Shown here piece after piece: positions 18,524 through 25,230 of a DNA stretch of 50,594 bases. The translations under genes and the position numbers were made by a program. The notes below the pieces were generated by a model. The model was given only the letters and a program-made list of their open reading frames with translations. It had not been told where the DNA came from and searched no databases. How positions within the stretch are numbered: position 1 is the first letter of the stretch; each line of letters opens with the position of its first letter. The stretch comes from a virus: IMG/VR virus record IMGVR_UViG_3300030060_001384, positions 1 through 50,594 of that record; one strand, 5' to 3'.

Positions 18524-20059
18524 TTACAAACTAACTTCTTCCAAGTCAAGCCAGTTTTTTCCTATTTTAATTTCTATGCCCACTGGCATGTCGTAGGTCA
18601 GTCCGTATCTGCGAATAGTTTCAAACGGTAAGGACAGCATTGCGTGTTGTAAAATATTTATGCACATGTCCTTTTCGTCTGGATGAACGTCCATGACAAT
18701 CGAGTCGTGGACCGTGTTGCAAATCACACTGCGGATGTTGACATCCGTAATTGTTTTCTGTAGGGACACCAGAGCCAGAGGGAGAAGGTCCGCAGTGGCA
18801 AACCCCTGCACAGGATAGTTGCATATGGCGGTGCGGTTGGTGGCTGTGCCCCACTCTGTCCACTTGCATCCGGGGAACATGTACTCCCGACCGGATGGTA
18901 GTCGGACCTTTTTGTATTTGACTGCATGTCGTTGCAACTCCCCGTGCCACATGGTGATGTCTTCGTACTTCTCCTTGAAAGCACGGTAGTATCGCTTCTG
19001 TGCATCCGTGCCTGTGGTGCCGCCGTACAGAGGCTTGAACGTGTGCGCCTTGGCCTGTTGCCGTGTGCAGCCGATCACGTCCGCTGTGTAGCTGTGTACG
19101 TCTGTGCCGTCTCGCACGTCAGCGTATGCCTGTTTGTCCCCCGCGAGAAAGCCAGCCACACGAAACTCTAGTTGCGAGTAATCTCCTTCCATGATAAGGC
19201 CGCCCTCGAAGCGGCTCTCGACAACCTTGCGTATTGCGAAGGTATTACCACGTGGCATATTTTGAAAGTTCGGGTTACGAGACGAAAGGCGACCCGTCGC
19301 CGTAACACATTGCATGAATTCCGGATGGATGAAGCCGTGGTCATCGACGTTGTTTTCCATGCCCTCGACGAACGTGTTGATGTACGTCTTGAGGGCGTTG
19401 TAGCGAGTATACGCTGAAACAAATTCATGTGCATCCCCCTGCAAGTCTTCGAGTTGCTCTTCCAGTGTGGTCTTGTCAGTGCGGAATCCTGCTGACGCTG
19501 TGTCAAACGAGTTGCGTGGCACGATCTTGAAGCCAGCCACTCTGCCAGTAGACGTGTAGAACACACCACTGCCGCCACAAGCCTTGCACACACGCATGGC
19601 TTTGCCCGGGCTGCCATCCTTGCGGATGCTTTGTATGCGGCCTGTGCCGTTGCATTCCTGACACATCTCACCCCGTGTGCGATACACCACGTCTGTGTGA
19701 CGACGTACGATGCCGCGAAACTCGTTCTCCGACATGCGTGTGCGTTGTTTAGGCTTCATGGTCGAGCCTCGCATCTCATGCCCCAGATTGAACATACGCG
19801 CCCACTCCTTCTTGTCACGCACACGACGCGAATACAACAGGACACTGCGGTCATCTGGGCTAGACAGATTGATCGGCGTGTCACCCATGGCTTCACGAGC
19901 CAACTCCATCAGCCGCGCCTCTAGCTCCAGCATCTCTTCTTCGTACTGCTTGCGTATATCAGCAAGCGTGTCCAGATTGATACGCAGTCCGTTGCGCTCA
20001 ATTTGTGACAATACGTTGGTCATCTCCAATGACAGCTTCAGTGTCGGTACTAGGCTCAT
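18524..20059 (-). CDS. family A DNA polymerase domain with DnaJ-like zinc insertion
   Basis: This 511-aa polymerase subunit copies the phage genome. Motif A is DYSQLE (Asp293). The O-helix reads RQQAKAHTFKPLYGG with Lys337, Phe341 and Tyr345. Motif C is HDS (His451, Asp452). An inserted zinc motif, CQECNGTG (Cys133, Cys136) and CKACGGSG (Cys158, Cys161), resembles the DnaJ central domain. A DnaJ-like insert between exonuclease and polymerase domains is, as I recall, a hallmark of HMO-2011-type phages. Here the exonuclease is a separate, overlapping gene. The start has GAGGAG about 7 nt upstream, which supports independent initiation. Confidence 0.92.
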   Translation of the reverse strand: MSLVPTLKLSLEMTNVLSQIERNGLRINLDTLADIRKQYEEEMLELEARLMELAREAMGDTPINLSSPDDRSVLLYSRRVRDKKEWARMFNLGHEMRGSTMKPKQRTRMSENEFRGIVRRHTDVVYRTRGEMCQECNGTGRIQSIRKDGSPGKAMRVCKACGGSGVFYTSTGRVAGFKIVPRNSFDTASAGFRTDKTTLEEQLEDLQGDAHEFVSAYTRYNALKTYINTFVEGMENNVDDHGFIHPEFMQCVTATGRLSSRNPNFQNMPRGNTFAIRKVVESRFEGGLIMEGDYSQLEFRVAGFLAGDKQAYADVRDGTDVHSYTADVIGCTRQQAKAHTFKPLYGGTTGTDAQKRYYRAFKEKYEDITMWHGELQRHAVKYKKVRLPSGREYMFPGCKWTEWGTATNRTAICNYPVQGFATADLLPLALVSLQKTITDVNIRSVICNTVHDSIVMDVHPDEKDMCINILQHAMLSLPFETIRRYGLTYDMPVGIEIKIGKNWLDLEEVSL

Positions 20060-20603
20060 TGTATAGCTCCTCGAATGTTACGCCATAGGCGTCCAGTTGT
20101 TTCAGTGCAATCTCTTCCGTGGCAAGCACGTCTGCACGACCGTACTCTTCTATTATCTCCCACGGTATGTCGTAGAACGTCTTGCCCTCTTTGAGATACG
20201 GCTCCACAAGGTCCGTCTCCTTTTGGGTGACGTTATACTTTTTTGCAAGAGCAGCAAGTCCAAGAGGCCAACGTCTTGCACGGGCCAAAAGATATTCCGC
20301 AACCATCGTATCATAGATATGTCCCTCGTATGTAAAGCCACACTCTCGTATCCACGTCAGGTCAAACTTGATGTTGTGACCCACGAGAACGTCAGCATAG
20401 TTCAATGCCAGTTGGAAGCCTTCCGTCGCAGCCGCAGTCGGTGGCTCCGTCGAATGATAGTAACAGTCGTATGCCACTCTGCTTTGTAGCCACTTGTATC
20501 CGATTGATACCAACCTGTTGCCAAAGTACGGCAGAGGCGTGTGTCCACCACCACGCTTCTCGACGTGGGTTGTCTCCACGTCAAATGTCAGGACATTTAC
20601 CAT
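19998..20603 (-). CDS. 3'-5' proofreading exonuclease (DnaQ/PolA type), separate from polymerase
   Basis: This 201-aa protein has all three exonuclease motifs: DVET (Asp8, Glu10), GHNIKFD (Asn77, Asp81) and EYGRADVL (Tyr154, Asp158). These bind the two metal ions that remove mismatched nucleotides. It ends 62 nt inside the polymerase gene, which is read in another frame. Together they reconstruct a T7-like or PolA-like exonuclease-polymerase. Either the gene pair is a true split or a frameshift has separated the domains; the polymerase's own ribosome-binding site favours a split. Confidence 0.88.
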   Translation of the reverse strand: MVNVLTFDVETTHVEKRGGGHTPLPYFGNRLVSIGYKWLQSRVAYDCYYHSTEPPTAAATEGFQLALNYADVLVGHNIKFDLTWIRECGFTYEGHIYDTMVAEYLLARARRWPLGLAALAKKYNVTQKETDLVEPYLKEGKTFYDIPWEIIEEYGRADVLATEEIALKQLDAYGVTFEELYNEPSTDTEAVIGDDQRIVTN

Positions 20604-20782
20604 ATGCCGTGCAACTCGTCGTCATAGTCTGTGTTTTCTGAAGTCATGTGTATCAATTCATCCACCTCTCGTATTTCAGCAATCTTCTCAGCCCTTGTCA
20701 AAGACCTGAATCTTGCTATTTCCTTTTCATCCTGAAGTGCGCCCTCTTCGTAATCTTTAAAGGACTTAAAATGTATGAACAT
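20597..20782 (-). CDS. small acidic protein of unknown function
   Basis: This 61-aa, strongly charged protein contains repeated Glu/Asp (DYEEGALQDEKEIARF) and a DDELHGIW end. The start at 20782 is chosen because AGGAG lies 7 nt upstream; the upstream alternative at 20806 lacks one. It is encoded between helicase and exonuclease and overlaps the exonuclease start. Function unknown. Confidence 0.55.
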   Translation of the reverse strand: MFIHFKSFKDYEEGALQDEKEIARFRSLTRAEKIAEIREVDELIHMTSENTDYDDELHGIW

Positions 20783-20805
20783 TTTCTTACTCCTAGCTTT
20801 TGTCA

Positions 20806-22047
20806 TCAGTAATACACCCCCTTGTTAATGTCGATCTGTGCGTGGATCATGCCATGCCAGCCGTTCAGTTTGTTTTTTGACACACAGATGTGACGCACGT
20901 CGTTCTCCACCTCGCTTGATCCGGTCTTGCCGATACCAATGATGATGTCAGCTTCGCCAGCCTTACCTGTACGCGAGTTGTCCAACATACTGTAGTCAAT
21001 AAACTGACGGTCGTGTGCCTCGTAGCTTGCCTGACTTACAGCCCACACAAGCATCTTGTTGCGCTTGGCAATCTCTCGTGCGTACACATAGATAGCTTTC
21101 AGTCGCTCGTCTTGACGGTTGAATTCGCCCTTGATGCGGAACTTGTCTAGCTGATCCATGAACATCACGTCGGGCTTGTTCAACTTGGCATACTCGTCCG
21201 CCTCTTCGACAGACGTGCCAACCGAGTCCATGACCCGTAGATACGGAGCCACCTCTGTCAGGTATCTCTGTGCCAGCACGGCACGCTGTTGCCGCATCTC
21301 CTCGTCCGTCACCTCAAAGAAGGACTGAATGATACGCAGCTTGATGCGATCAGCAGGCTCCTCGTTCGCCCAGTACACAACCTTGACGCCCTGCCGTATG
21401 TACGACGCTGCAAGAAAACAACAGAAGGTTGTCTTCCCAACTTCCGGACGAGCGAACAGGATGCCGAAGTTGCCACGGTCGAGACCCGGCACCTCCTCGT
21501 GTATCAGGTTGAAATCAAAGGGAAAGTCAGGGTCTTCAGCCACGTCGTCAAGCAACTCGTCAAGGTCACTTGCCACCTCTGTGTAGGTTGTCTTGTCCGA
21601 CATACGACCATCATCGACAGCATCAATCAGCCGCTGTAGCTCTCCAAACTCCTCGCTTTCACCAGTGAAAATTTCAATTGCTTTTTCACCAATGAGACGT
21701 GCGCGGTCACGCAGCCAGAAGTTCTGAACCATGTCAATGTGCATGTCTGTGTTGTCAGGGTTGCCCGACTCCAGTTGCACAATGATTTCGTGGACCGAGT
21801 CCCGCGCACTCGACGGCATAGCAGGATTACGATCATCAAACAAAGCAGCAAGCTCTGTCGATGTCATCGTCGTGCCATACTTTGTGTGACTGTACACAAT
21901 CGTGTCGAAGATATCTCGCATCTCTTTGGTGAACATGTCACGGTCAAGAGTGTTTTTTACTTGCGAGAAGAATTCTGCGTTCAGGCAAAAGCCTAGTATT
22001 TGTTGGTCAAGCGATACGCTCTTCAATGTATTCGTCCCTTTCGTCAT
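20806..22047 (-). CDS. replicative DNA helicase, DnaB/T7 gp4-like
   Basis: In this 413-aa protein the C-terminal RecA-type ATPase begins at about residue 185: Walker A is ARPEVGKTT (Lys205), Walker B lies in VMFMDQLD, and a later WAVSQASYE block matches the sensor/motif 3 region. The N-terminal part lacks a zinc finger or Toprim, because the primase is encoded separately upstream. It unwinds the duplex for the phage polymerase. The start overlaps the primase end by 41 nt, so the two are probably translationally coupled. The exact start is uncertain, since a TTG eight codons later has a better ribosome-binding site. Confidence 0.88.
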   Translation of the reverse strand: MTKGTNTLKSVSLDQQILGFCLNAEFFSQVKNTLDRDMFTKEMRDIFDTIVYSHTKYGTTMTSTELAALFDDRNPAMPSSARDSVHEIIVQLESGNPDNTDMHIDMVQNFWLRDRARLIGEKAIEIFTGESEEFGELQRLIDAVDDGRMSDKTTYTEVASDLDELLDDVAEDPDFPFDFNLIHEEVPGLDRGNFGILFARPEVGKTTFCCFLAASYIRQGVKVVYWANEEPADRIKLRIIQSFFEVTDEEMRQQRAVLAQRYLTEVAPYLRVMDSVGTSVEEADEYAKLNKPDVMFMDQLDKFRIKGEFNRQDERLKAIYVYAREIAKRNKMLVWAVSQASYEAHDRQFIDYSMLDNSRTGKAGEADIIIGIGKTGSSEVENDVRHICVSKNKLNGWHGMIHAQIDINKGVYY

Positions 22048-22810
22048 CCATCATGTTTTTCAAGTCGTGTTGCAACACAGCCAAGCTAGTCGGCACAAGA
22101 AAATACAGACGCCGCACCATGTCAAGTGCTTTGTCAGTCGCATCCTTGTCGAGTGCGATAAACACGCGCTCATAATTCTCTAGCCTTTTTATGTGTTCAT
22201 TCAATAGGTTAGTGCCAAGCAGCGCCATGCCAGTGACCTTGTTGCTGATAGCACACGCACTGGCACAGTCCTCAACCACGAACACTGTGCCGTGATTGCC
22301 ACACACAAATGGCACCTGTGACTTGCCGTAGCGATACCACTTAGGGCGCACATTGTTCAAGGCACGCCCCACCGCATCGACCATGCGCTTTCCGTCATTG
22401 ACCATGTACACCACACGATGCCGCTGGAAGTCGTAGCGAATGTCAACGCGACCGGCAAGGTACGCATCGTAGGAATTGACACGCCGCACATGCAACTCTG
22501 CATCCCGATTGCGGGACAGACTGACGAACGTGTGCGGTGGCTGAAAAGAATTGTCAGCAACTTCTTCTGTTGGCTTTGCAAGTTTTCGCACCAGTGCGTG
22601 CGTCGCAAACTCTTTTGTCAGCTTGACACCAGTGCGGCCCTTGACGTTACAGTCAGCGTGAAAGCAGTACCACATACGTTGCACACCATCGTCCGTGACG
22701 CTGAACGTGTTAGACTTGCCACACACAGGACAGTCGGATCGGTACTTTGTCAGCGGCTGTATGTCGAGCGACTCGACGTAGGTTGTCAACCATTGCGGTG
22801 ATTTTGTCAC
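22007..22810 (-). CDS. DNA primase with zinc finger and Toprim domain
   Basis: This 267-aa protein has an N-terminal zinc-binding domain with Cys27 and Cys30 (CPVC) and Cys49 and Cys54 (CFHADC). The Toprim core follows: Glu180 in VFVVEDCASA, and Asp221/Asp223 in ALDKDAT. It corresponds to the primase half of T7 gp4, encoded as its own gene. Translation starts at GTG, with AGGGAG about 7 nt upstream. It is the first gene of the leftward replication operon, transcribed from the divergent region at 22811-22912. Confidence 0.9.
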   Translation of the reverse strand: MTKSPQWLTTYVESLDIQPLTKYRSDCPVCGKSNTFSVTDDGVQRMWYCFHADCNVKGRTGVKLTKEFATHALVRKLAKPTEEVADNSFQPPHTFVSLSRNRDAELHVRRVNSYDAYLAGRVDIRYDFQRHRVVYMVNDGKRMVDAVGRALNNVRPKWYRYGKSQVPFVCGNHGTVFVVEDCASACAISNKVTGMALLGTNLLNEHIKRLENYERVFIALDKDATDKALDMVRRLYFLVPTSLAVLQHDLKNMMDDERDEYIEERIA

Positions 22811-22912
22811 TTTTGTTCTCCCTAATTTTTGTCAACGTAACCCATACAGATATCTATTGACAAGCAAAATTTTGTCGGCCACTATCAATAACCCCCCTAT
22901 GGGAGATACCCC
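22811..22912. promoter_or_regulatory. divergent early control region
   Basis: This 102-bp gap separates the leftward replication operon from the rightward early genes. A perfect -35 hexamer TTGACA (22857-22862) points rightward, but no good -10 lies at 17 nt (TATCAA at 20 nt is the closest). The region carries TTTTGTC-type repeats (around 22802, 22826 and 22870), and GACAA/TTGTC form an inverted repeat. ATGGG (22899) and CCCAT (22910) can form a hairpin that would cover the ribosome-binding site and ATG of the first early gene. Confidence 0.45.
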
Positions 22913-23065
22913 ATGATAAAGAAAATAGAGAAAATAAATCCCATTGCTAAGTCCCTTCGGGATAGGCTCTACAGGAAAAGAGTCATCCAAGACAAGAGAG
23001 AAAAGCAACGGGAAAAGCTACACAAGAAGGACATACGAGATGGGAAGACCTCACAAGATTCGTGA
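22913..23065 (+). CDS. small basic early protein
   Basis: A 50-aa, strongly basic protein (Lys/Arg about 40 percent, with repeated KREKQREK-type charge) begins MIKKIEKINP. GGGAG lies 7 nt before the ATG. It is the first rightward gene after the divergent control region, so it is likely expressed at once after infection. Basic early peptides may act on host nucleic acid or RNA polymerase, but no family is recognised. It overlaps the next gene by 26 nt. Confidence 0.5.
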   Translation: MIKKIEKINPIAKSLRDRLYRKRVIQDKREKQREKLHKKDIRDGKTSQDS

Positions 23066-23282
23066 AGATACAAAGACTTACAACCTGTTGATGACAAAAC
23101 GTCAGTACGATATTTTGTCAACACATTCACGCACCATGACCAAGGCTGGGCTAGAACAGGTCGCAGTTGCTGACCTAATTCGCGAAGCTATAGACATCTA
23201 CATTGAAGCACTGGAGGACAGCGATTATGACGGTGGAAGTAGTGTGGGTTCTGTTGTTAGTAACAGCCTTGAACAAGTATGA
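23040..23282 (+). CDS. ribbon-helix-helix (CopG-like) DNA-binding protein
   Basis: This 80-aa protein has a beta strand (TYNLLMTKRQYDIL) followed by two helices (VAVADLIREAIDIYIEAL), the arrangement of MetJ/Arc/CopG repressors. It probably dimerises and binds operators, perhaps the repeated TTTTGTCA or AATATTGTCAG sites nearby; that link is inference. The ATG at 23040 follows GAAGG by about 8 nt. The C-terminal 20 residues are Gly/Ser/Val-rich and overlap the next gene. Confidence 0.65.
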   Translation: MGRPHKIREDTKTYNLLMTKRQYDILSTHSRTMTKAGLEQVAVADLIREAIDIYIEALEDSDYDGGSSVGSVVSNSLEQV

Positions 23283-23427
23283 TTTTGTCACCGAAAATAT
23301 CGGGGACTACGAGACGGTGGCAGAGTGTCACTTTGCAGCGACACAAATGTTCTGGGACGATATGCCTGCGAACAAGGAAGCTGTGTGCATGAGAGTGGAG
23401 GAGTATAAACTTGCAGAGAAAGATTAG
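23227..23427 (+). CDS. small exported-type cysteine-pair protein
   Basis: This 66-aa protein has a hydrophobic N-terminus (VVWVLLLVTAL) and Cys at 34 and 54. The block YETVAEC matches the layout of the proteins at 12671-12880 (YRTEELC) and 42984-43172 (FRDLNEC). A periplasmic or membrane-tethered disulfide domain is inferred. It overlaps the ribbon-helix-helix gene by 56 nt in another frame and the next gene by 17 nt. Confidence 0.55.
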   Translation: MTVEVVWVLLLVTALNKYDFVTENIGDYETVAECHFAATQMFWDDMPANKEAVCMRVEEYKLAEKD

Positions 23428-23686
23428 AGTGTTTCGCAACCACAAGGGCGAACAACTGTTGCCGATTGTGGAGGAGCGTATAAAGGGACGCTACGAAGTT
23501 GTCGCTCCTGTGTCGTCTGTCCGTATTGGGGAGACACGCAAAGATTTTGTCAGGTCAAAGGCTTGTGTGGACTACCCACGATGGGTTGCACTCTTTGTCA
23601 GCAAGAGCGAAAGAGAATGTCAAAAATGGCTTGACAGGTACGAGAGGGTGGTGCTAAAACTGTGCATACCGTACGAAGTGCGTTAG
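23411..23686 (+). CDS. small basic early protein, TTG start
   Basis: This 91-aa basic protein reads QRKIRVFRNHKGEQLLPIVEE after a TTG start. A strong GGAGGAG ribosome-binding site is placed about 8 nt upstream, and no in-frame ATG exists. The middle has a beta-rich look (YEVVAPVSSVRIGET) and a late Cys/Trp helix (RECQKWLDRYERVV). Family unknown. It ends the first short early gene run before the terminator-like hairpin at 23711. Confidence 0.55.
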   Translation: MQRKIRVFRNHKGEQLLPIVEERIKGRYEVVAPVSSVRIGETRKDFVRSKACVDYPRWVALFVSKSERECQKWLDRYERVVLKLCIPYEVR

Positions 23687-23781
23687 GCATCGTTTGGTCT
23701 CCTTGGGAAGCAGGGCTGGTTTTCGGACTGGCCCTGTTTCTTTTTGTGTTGACAGTCGTGTTGCATTACCTGTATGGCTAA
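23662..23781 (+). CDS. possible 39-aa membrane peptide (GTG start)
   Basis: A GTG-initiated frame encodes one strong hydrophobic helix (AGLVFGLALFLFVLTVVL) ending in HYLYG. A GAGAGGGTGG stretch about 10 nt upstream could act as a ribosome-binding site. It overlaps the end of the previous gene and spans the hairpin and TTGACA motif at 23711-23754, which compete as an explanation of this stretch. Small membrane peptides are common in phage early regions, but this one is uncertain. Confidence 0.4.
   Translation: MHTVRSALGIVWSPWEAGLVFGLALFLFVLTVVLHYLYG
23711..23778 (+). promoter_or_regulatory. terminator hairpin followed by promoter-like sequence
   Basis: CAGGGC (23711-23716) and GCCCTG (23731-23736) form a stem followed by TTTCTTTTT, typical of an intrinsic terminator. 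Thirteen bases later lies TTGACA (23749-23754), with TATGGC 18 nt downstream as a weak -10. A similar terminator-then-promoter arrangement occurs at 39612-39657. The gene at 23814 would be the first one served. Confidence 0.45.
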
Positions 23782-23813
23782 CTTACATAGCGTCAAACAA
23801 AGGAGATTGACAC

Positions 23814-24056
23814 ATGGAAGTGATTATAAAAGACGACGACCGCCGACAGCTTTTGAAGGCACACAATGATCTGCGTAACATGATCACCACGATTCACGAG
23901 TGCCACGACGTTTGGATGTCAGACGTAGGCAAGTTAGAGCATTTGCAACATCTGTTGCACCACGCGCTCAAGTTCACCCCACCGGTTGACGATGAAGGCA
24001 AAAAGATGTGGTGGCGTGACTATGTGTACGAAGAAGAGGTGCCTATCGATGACTAG
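23814..24056 (+). CDS. small early protein of unknown function
   Basis: This 80-aa protein is preceded by AAAGGAG. The first half is helical and His-rich (HECHDVW, LEHLQHLLHHALKF), and the end is acidic (YEEEVPIDD). It may bind metal through its His/Cys residues, but the spacing fits no known finger. Its end overlaps the next ATG by 8 nt, so it belongs to a coupled set of early genes. Confidence 0.55.
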   Translation: MEVIIKDDDRRQLLKAHNDLRNMITTIHECHDVWMSDVGKLEHLQHLLHHALKFTPPVDDEGKKMWWRDYVYEEEVPIDD

Positions 24057-24330
24057 GTTGTATCAACTGGTAATGGACAGCGCAAAGAACCCGCTGTCCA
24101 ATATCCCTGACGTGAACACTCGTCACATGATCATGCAAGTTCTTGCGTGGATGTGGTGTATCGTGTTCTCGTCGTGGGTGGGATCGATTGTCGTGTTTGG
24201 CATCAGTGCGCTTGTTCACGCAATCCTGTTGGCTGGTATCTTTATCACAGTCGGCGTATTCGAGACTGCCAAACGTAAGCCGCAGTATTTCGGTGGACTT
24301 GGCAGAGGCAACGGGGGAGAGCATGAGTAA
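24049..24330 (+). CDS. two-helix membrane protein
   Basis: In this 93-aa protein, hydrophobic segments near residues 30-50 (VLAWMWCIVFSSWVGSIVVF) and 52-73 (SALVHAILLAGIFITVGVF) predict two membrane spans with a short turn. A basic Gly-rich tail follows (KRKPQYFGGLGRGNGG). Early phage inner-membrane proteins often alter host physiology or exclude other phages; nothing in the sequence picks between these. Start 24049 overlaps the previous stop. Confidence 0.6.
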   Translation: MTRLYQLVMDSAKNPLSNIPDVNTRHMIMQVLAWMWCIVFSSWVGSIVVFGISALVHAILLAGIFITVGVFETAKRKPQYFGGLGRGNGGEHE

Positions 24331-24466
24331 GTTGTGGGACAAGGCTGTGGAATACTACCTCACACACGATGACATAGAAATATTCCTGCTTGCGTGCTGC
24401 TGGGCCTTCTTGGGCTGGATGATGTTCCACGCCTTCAACGGCATCATGGAAAGGATTTACTGCTGA
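24323..24466 (+). CDS. small single-span membrane protein
   Basis: This 47-aa protein has one strong hydrophobic helix (IFLLACCWAFLGWMMFHAF) and two adjacent Cys inside it. GGGGGAG precedes the ATG by 5 nt. It overlaps both neighbours (ATGA-type at its end) and follows another membrane protein, so the pair may work together in the inner membrane. Family unknown. Confidence 0.55.
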   Translation: MSKLWDKAVEYYLTHDDIEIFLLACCWAFLGWMMFHAFNGIMERIYC

Positions 24467-24801
24467 TGCGTATAATTGAGAACCACGTCGAATCTTGTCA
24501 CTGCTGGCACTGTGGCGGCTATGGCAAGGTTGCCTACACAAAGGCCGTTCCGGACCCGATCTGTGGCGGCGACCTTGTCGAGGAATACGGTCACTGCCAC
24601 GACTGCGACGGCGGCGGGGGATTGTACCGTGCCAAGCTAACGCAGACGACGGTGATCCGTGCCTTCTTGACACAAGCAAAACACGCCTTAGAAGATATAG
24701 ACCTGATGGACAGCGACCTTGACCAGATATATACAAAGATCGATCAGGTGGTTGCTGATGTTGAAAACTACGAGAAAAAGGTAGGCACAAGAGATGGGTA
24801 A
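24466..24801 (+). CDS. zinc-binding DnaJ-like Cys-rich protein
   Basis: This 111-aa protein begins with CHCWHCGGYGKV and continues to CHDCDGGGG, i.e. CxxC-GG-x-G pairs like those of the DnaJ central zinc domain. The C-terminal half is an acidic helix (DIDLMDSDLDQIYTKIDQVV). It may bind zinc and act as a small protein- or nucleic-acid-binding factor. The polymerase of this phage carries a similar motif, so the two could share ancestry, but I cannot test that. Confidence 0.6.
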   Translation: MRIIENHVESCHCWHCGGYGKVAYTKAVPDPICGGDLVEEYGHCHDCDGGGGLYRAKLTQTTVIRAFLTQAKHALEDIDLMDSDLDQIYTKIDQVVADVENYEKKVGTRDG

Positions 24802-24976
24802 AGTATCCGACTGGCTAATCGAAATGGAAGAGGACGCATCGTACATGACGCGTCAGGAATTCATCGACAAGCACGGCGAGACGGTGTCCGAGATGTACGA
24901 CGAATTGCAACTCAAATGGCGGATAGACTATGCCGATCCGGGCGACGGCTTCACACACCCGGATGATGTGGACTAA
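24794..24976 (+). CDS. small acidic early protein
   Basis: This 60-aa protein is rich in Asp/Glu and Met (WLIEMEEDASYMTRQEF). It contains no Cys and no hydrophobic helix. Its start overlaps the zinc protein by 8 nt. Acidic early proteins can mimic DNA or bind RNA polymerase, but there is no motif to support a particular role here. Confidence 0.5.
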   Translation: MGKVSDWLIEMEEDASYMTRQEFIDKHGETVSEMYDELQLKWRIDYADPGDGFTHPDDVD

Positions 24977-25032
24977 ATAATGTCAGCCAAAAATATTGTC
25001 AGCCTAAATATTGTCAGTCGGAATATTGTCAG
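24976..25032 (+). repeat. four AATAWTGTCAG direct repeats
   Basis: Units start at 24976 (AATAATGTCAG), 24992, 25007 and 25022 (AATATTGTCAG). The last three are spaced exactly 15 bp, and the first contains the ATG of the gene at 24980. In coding frame they give the peptide repeat NIVS. Further copies lie at 25444, 25841 and 25864. The 15-bp phase keeps the coding frame but is not a multiple of the helical turn. Confidence 0.8.
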
Positions 25033-25189
25033 CCAAAAGCCCACAACATTGTCACCCGACTATCTGTGTGACAAATGTGGTGAGCCAGCCATGACAAACG
25101 ATTCGGGGCAGTTACGCTGTCCGTCCTGTTGGCTACAAGAAAAGGGAAGACAAATAAAACCTATTGACCGGGGCGGCTATCGTCCGTAA
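24980..25189 (+). CDS. zinc-ribbon protein with NIVS repeats
   Basis: This 69-aa protein has an N-terminus made of three NIVS repeats encoded by the AATATTGTCAG units. It is followed by a four-Cys ribbon: CDKCGEP and CPSCW. Zinc ribbons of this size in phages often bind RNA polymerase or DNA. The repeat-derived leader looks like DNA sites that happen to be translated, so the true domain may be the last 45 residues. The ATG lies within the first repeat and has no classical ribosome-binding site. Confidence 0.55.
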   Translation: MSAKNIVSLNIVSRNIVSQKPTTLSPDYLCDKCGEPAMTNDSGQLRCPSCWLQEKGRQIKPIDRGGYRP

Positions 25190-25230
25190 GGTTTGGCAAC
25201 GATTAGGAAACATGACAAGGAACTAACGAC

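Noticed and set aside
24976-25032. Short evenly spaced repeats as a CRISPR array
   Set aside because: Units are 11 bp with 4-5 bp between them, too short for CRISPR repeats and spacers, and they lie inside a coding frame. No cas genes are present; the Cas4-like nuclease belongs to the replication operon.
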